A stretch of 64,000 nucleotides of DNA from JACCTU01 sp963809175 (lineage in GTDB: Bacteria > Actinomycetota > Thermoleophilia > Gaiellales > Gaiellaceae). The translations under genes were made by a program, and so were the position numbers. Below the pieces are notes generated by a model. That model ran no database searches and was not told the DNA's origin. It saw nothing but the letters and a program-made list of their open reading frames with translations. How positions within the stretch are numbered: position 1 is the first letter of the stretch; every line of letters starts with the position of its first letter. Shown here in pieces: positions 61,456 through 64,000 of the stretch. The stretch is taken from NCBI GenBank assembly GCA_963809175.1, contig CAWEIK010000001.1:310001-374000 (forward strand), written 5' to 3'.

Positions 61456-62039
61456 CGTGCGCGTACCGCCGAAGTGCGTGGCCCGACGCGACCGTCGAGC
61501 CGTTCGAGATCGGCCATCGAGTCGACGTCGTCGACGAGGTTCGGGATCGTCGCGGGCACGACGTCGGCGCCCAGCGTGTGCGCGTGCCGGCGAAAGCGCT
61601 CGGCGCTCCCCGGGCCGTAGAGGGGGGCAAAGAGCGTCGGGGCGGACAGACCGAGTGCGTTCGTCGTCCCGTCGCGCGCTGCGACGTACGCGAGCCCGTG
61701 CTCGGGCGTCGCTGCCTCGAGCGAGCGCAGGTCTTGCGCAACCACGCAGGGGACGTCCGCGTTCACGACGAGCACCGGACCGACGACGCCGATCAGCGCG
61801 GCGGTGACGGCGTCGCCCTGGCCGCCTCCGGGGTCGTCCACGACCTCGGCGTCGTGCTCGGCGGCGATGCGGGCGCCCTCCTCGTCGGGCGTCACGACGA
61901 CCGTTGCGCCGACGCCGCGGCACGCGGCGAGGACGTCCGCGAGCATCGCGAGGGCGAGCGCCTGGCGCTCGTCGTCCGGGAGGGAGTCGAGCCGCTGCTT
62001 GCCACCCGCCCCGCGGAAGGGAACGACGATCGCGGCCAT
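61452..62039 (-). CDS. cofC: Phospholactate/PEP guanylyltransferase, F420 biosynthesis
   Basis: 195 residues; activates phospho-lactate or PEP with GTP. AIVVPFRGAGGKQRL at the N-terminus is the nucleotidyltransferase glycine-rich loop, VVVTPDEEGARIAAEHDAEVVDDPGGGQGDAVTAALIG and VLVVNADVPCVVAQDLRSLEAA hold the metal Asp, and GTTNALGLSAPTLFAPLYGPGSAERFRRHA closes the site. First gene of a four-gene unit cofC-cofD-npdG-cofE, each overlapping the next by 4 bp. Divergent from the PolX-like gene. Confidence 0.94.
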   Translation of the reverse strand: MAAIVVPFRGAGGKQRLDSLPDDERQALALAMLADVLAACRGVGATVVVTPDEEGARIAAEHDAEVVDDPGGGQGDAVTAALIGVVGPVLVVNADVPCVVAQDLRSLEAATPEHGLAYVAARDGTTNALGLSAPTLFAPLYGPGSAERFRRHAHTLGADVVPATIPNLVDDVDSMADLERLDGRVGPRTSAVRAR

Positions 62040-62044
62040 CTCTC

Positions 62045-63682
62045 GTGGACACTATCCGCGTGGAGAACGCCGAGATCGCTGCGCAGCTCGAGGCGTTCGC
62101 CGCGCTGCTCGAGCTGAACGGCGCCGGCCCCTACACGGCGCGGGCCTACCGGCGAGCCGCGGAGCTGATTCGCGACACCCGCGCGCCCGTCGCCGAGCTC
62201 GTGGAGCAAGGCCGCGCGCGCGAGCTGCGGGGGATCGGGCCGGGGATCGAAGCGAGGCTTCGGGAGCTCGTCGAGACGGGCGAGCTCGAGGAGCTTCGCG
62301 AGCTGCGGGAGACGCTGATGCCGGAGCTCGTCGGGCTCGGGCAGCTGCTCGGCGTCGGCCCGAAGCGGATGCGTGAGCTCGGGGAGGCGCTGGGCGTGCG
62401 GACGACGGACGAGTTCCGCACTGCGGTCCTGGAGGGACGGCTGCAGTCCGTGCCGGGGATCGGGCCGAAGACCGAGGCGAAGCTCCGCGCCGGCCTCGAG
62501 CGCGCCGGGAAGCCGAAGCCGCGCCGCGGGTTGCTCCTGAACCGGGCGTGGGCGCTCGCGAGCGGTGTCGCCGAGGCGCTCGGCGGAGAGGTGGCCGGCG
62601 ACGCTCGGCGCTGGAAGGACTCGTCCGAGGACTTCGCCGTGGTCGTCGCTGCGGACGAGCCGGAGCCGATCTTCGAGGCCTTCGAGGCGCTCGCGCAGAT
62701 CGTCTCGATCGTCGAGCGCGACGAGCGGCGCGCGATCGGCGTCACGGTCGAGGGCGTGCCGGTCGAGCTCGTCGTTTCGCCGGTGGCGTCCTTCGGCGCC
62801 GCGCTCGTGCGCGCGACCGGTTCGGCGGAGTACGTGCGCGCTCTGGAGCCGTTGCCGGACGCGGCTGACGAGGCGGGCGTGTACGACGCGCTCGGCGTGC
62901 CGTGGTGCCCACCGGAGCTGCGCGAGCGTCCGCACCGCGACGAGCCGCCGCCGTTCCTGCTCCGGCTCGACGACGTGCGCGGCGATCTGCACGTGCACAC
63001 GACGTGGTCGGACGGCAAGGCGAGTGTGCTGGAGATGGGTGAGGCCGCGATCGCGCTCGGCTACGAGTACGTCGCGATCTGCGACCACACGACGAACGTG
63101 CGCGTCGTGCCCGGGCTCGACGGCGACGCTGTGCGCCGTCAGGGAGAGGAGATCGCCGCGGCGAACGAGCGGCTGGCTCCGTTCCGCATCCTGCGCGGGA
63201 TCGAGTGCGACATCCTCCCCGACGGCTCCCTCGACCTGCCCGACGACGTGCTCGCAGAGCTCGACTGGGTGCAGCTCTCGCTCCACGCGGGGCAGCGCCA
63301 GGCCGGGCCCGAGCTGACGCGGAAGGTGACCGAGGCGATGCGCCACCCGGCCGTTCGCTGCCTGTCGCACCCGACCGGGCGGCTGATCAACCACCGACCG
63401 CCGAACGCGCTCGACCTCGAGCGCGCGATCGAGGTCGCGCTCGAGGAGGGCGTCGCGCTCGAGGTGAACGGGCTACCCCCCAGGCTCGACCTGCGCGACG
63501 AGCACGTGCGCCTCGCGGTCGAGGCGGGCGTGCAGATCTGCGTCAACACGGATGCGCACTCGGTGGGAGGGCTCGGCAACATGCGGCTGGCGGTCGCAAC
63601 GGCCCGACGCGGCGCCGCACAGCTCGGCGACGTGCTGAACACGAAGCCGCTCGAGCAGGTGCTCGCGCTCAGGAAGGGCTAG
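62045..63682 (+). CDS. PolX-type protein with PHP domain, polymerase site degraded
   Basis: 545 residues (GTG 62045; GTG 62060 possible). The N-terminal HhH domains of family-X polymerase are good (ARELRGIGPGIEARLRELVETG; RLQSVPGIGPKTEAKLRAGLE). In the palm, the usual GSxRR...DxD reads GDARRWKDSSEDFAVVV, so the second Asp is Ala, and the third catalytic Asp strand reads VPVELVVS (Glu). The C-terminal PHP domain is complete: DLHVHTTWSDGKAS, CDHTTN, GIECDI, SLHAG, SHPTGR and NTDAHS. Expect phosphoesterase/exonuclease but not polymerase activity. Confidence 0.88.
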   Translation: MDTIRVENAEIAAQLEAFAALLELNGAGPYTARAYRRAAELIRDTRAPVAELVEQGRARELRGIGPGIEARLRELVETGELEELRELRETLMPELVGLGQLLGVGPKRMRELGEALGVRTTDEFRTAVLEGRLQSVPGIGPKTEAKLRAGLERAGKPKPRRGLLLNRAWALASGVAEALGGEVAGDARRWKDSSEDFAVVVAADEPEPIFEAFEALAQIVSIVERDERRAIGVTVEGVPVELVVSPVASFGAALVRATGSAEYVRALEPLPDAADEAGVYDALGVPWCPPELRERPHRDEPPPFLLRLDDVRGDLHVHTTWSDGKASVLEMGEAAIALGYEYVAICDHTTNVRVVPGLDGDAVRRQGEEIAAANERLAPFRILRGIECDILPDGSLDLPDDVLAELDWVQLSLHAGQRQAGPELTRKVTEAMRHPAVRCLSHPTGRLINHRPPNALDLERAIEVALEEGVALEVNGLPPRLDLRDEHVRLAVEAGVQICVNTDAHSVGGLGNMRLAVATARRGAAQLGDVLNTKPLEQVLALRKG

Positions 63683-63702
63683 CGAGCGCGGGGAGCGATC
63701 GT

Positions 63703-63738
63703 CACGGACCCGGCACGAATTGGCACGGACCCGGCACG
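63703..63738. repeat. Short direct repeat after the PolX-like gene
   Basis: The 15-mer CACGGACCCGGCACG occurs twice (63703-63717 and 63724-63738), separated by six bases. No function assigned. Confidence 0.5.
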
Positions 63739-63784
63739 GGTTCGTGGGTACCGTCAGCGCCGGGAGGCGGGTGGAACCGCCATT

Positions 63785-63803
63785 CCCCACCCCAGGGGTG
63801 GGG
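63785..63803. terminator. GC-rich hairpin between convergent genes
   Basis: CCCCACCCC-A-GGGGTGGGG; with a realistic 3-nt loop it forms an 8-bp GC stem. It lies between the PolX-like gene and the partial gene at the right edge. Confidence 0.6.
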
Positions 63804-63812
63804 AGTCGCTGA

Positions 63813-63999
63813 TCAGGATGGGCCGGTTTGGCCCTGGCCTGACGTCGACCACTCCGCCAGGTCGTACCAGTGCGTGGCGCGCAGCGCGGCCGCGACGCCC
63901 GGGTCGGTGTGCTCGCCGTAGAAGACGTGGCGCTCGAGGTCGCAGCAGATCGCGACGGTGTCCTGGTCGACGTCACCGATGTCCACGACCGCCTCGCTC
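63813..63999 (-). CDS. Hypothetical protein, C-terminal end (partial)
   Basis: The last ~61 residues are inside the window: SEAVVDIGDVDQDTVAICCD, then LERHVFYGEHTDPGVAAALR, then ATHWYDLAEWSTSGQGQTGPS to the TGA at 63813-63815. Protein-like composition, two adjacent Cys, no recognised family. The start lies beyond the right edge. Confidence 0.5.
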   Translation of the reverse strand, partial: SEAVVDIGDVDQDTVAICCDLERHVFYGEHTDPGVAAALRATHWYDLAEWSTSGQGQTGPS

Positions 64000-64000
64000 G

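Noticed and set aside
59966..61741. 591-residue fusion of CofD-like and F420 reductase sequence
   Set aside because: The first 398 residues of that frame are antisense/out-of-frame noise over cofD; the reductase has its own GTG with a 4-bp overlap.
1..64000. CRISPR array, complete insertion sequence or prophage
   Set aside because: No regularly spaced repeats, transposase, integrase or phage structural genes were recognised; the only repeats are the tRNA end, the LanC duplication and a 15-bp pair.

Overview
The window is high-GC DNA from an actinobacterium, most likely the class Thermoleophilia (Gaiellales/Solirubrobacterales type). This is inferred from several features. There is a complete coenzyme F420 block (cofC-cofD-NADPH:F420 reductase-cofE), a class II B12-dependent ribonucleotide reductase and a primary sigma factor with a divergent region 1.2. 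GTG/TTG starts are common, genes often overlap by 4 bp (ATGA/GTGA), and a LexA box of the GAAC-N4-GTTC type precedes dinB. No phage, plasmid, CRISPR array or complete insertion sequence was seen, so most of the window reads as ordinary chromosome.

Layout: 0-7 kb holds the end of a sensor kinase, an FKBP isomerase, a ZIP transporter, a lone CsgG/TolB-like secreted protein lying between a tRNA-Thr gene and a duplicated copy of that tRNA's 3' end, a membrane-tailed ECF sigma factor, and tmk-holB. 7-13 kb has the first ArsR/AHSA1 pair, then a methyltransferase followed by two tandem LanC-like cyclase genes, and a Wzy/O-antigen-ligase-type membrane protein with TPRs. 13-16 kb is nrdJ. 16.1-17.1 kb is a gene graveyard: the tail of a type I restriction HsdR subunit and the tail of an M6 metalloprotease, facing away from each other. 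17-28 kb carries small regulators and enzymes: a hydrolase-cyclase fusion, EamA, PadR with a membrane partner, cupin, SnoaL, LuxR-TPR, RibD-like and MsrA. 28-36 kb has a YcaQ-type glycosylase coupled to an FtsX permease, dinB with its SOS box, a Nudix hydrolase and a vanadium haloperoxidase-like protein. 36-44.5 kb has an aminotransferase, the second ArsR/AHSA1 pair, LysE, rhodanese, Lrp, EamA, a run of three OB-fold genes (cspA, infA-like, CSD), a beta-propeller glycosidase-like protein, PAS-LuxR and a K+ channel. 44.8-54 kb has sigA, a phospholipase D-like protein, a secreted lipase-like protein, a secreted metallopeptidase, dienelactone hydrolase, aldo/keto reductase and an FAD oxidase. 55-64 kb has a compact OLD-type ATPase-TOPRIM protein, pdxH, the third ArsR/AHSA1 pair, ankyrin repeats, the F420 operon and a PolX/PHP protein whose polymerase catalytic residues are degraded.

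A caution applies throughout: about 25 genes are interrupted by one or more frame changes while the protein continues in a neighbouring frame. In the two LanC copies, mutual comparison shows that each break is a single extra base. This density, including in housekeeping-type genes (cofE, msrA), fits indel errors in a draft assembly better than mass pseudogenisation. I therefore annotate such genes over their full extent and mark where the frame changes. Genuine decay is likely only for the truncated hsdR and M6 remnants.

The best candidates for unusual biology are the three near-leaderless ArsR/AHSA1 modules with matching promoter design, the cspA-IF1-CSD trio of OB-fold genes, the tandem LanC-like pair without a precursor peptide, the polymerase-dead PolX and the YcaQ-permease coupling.
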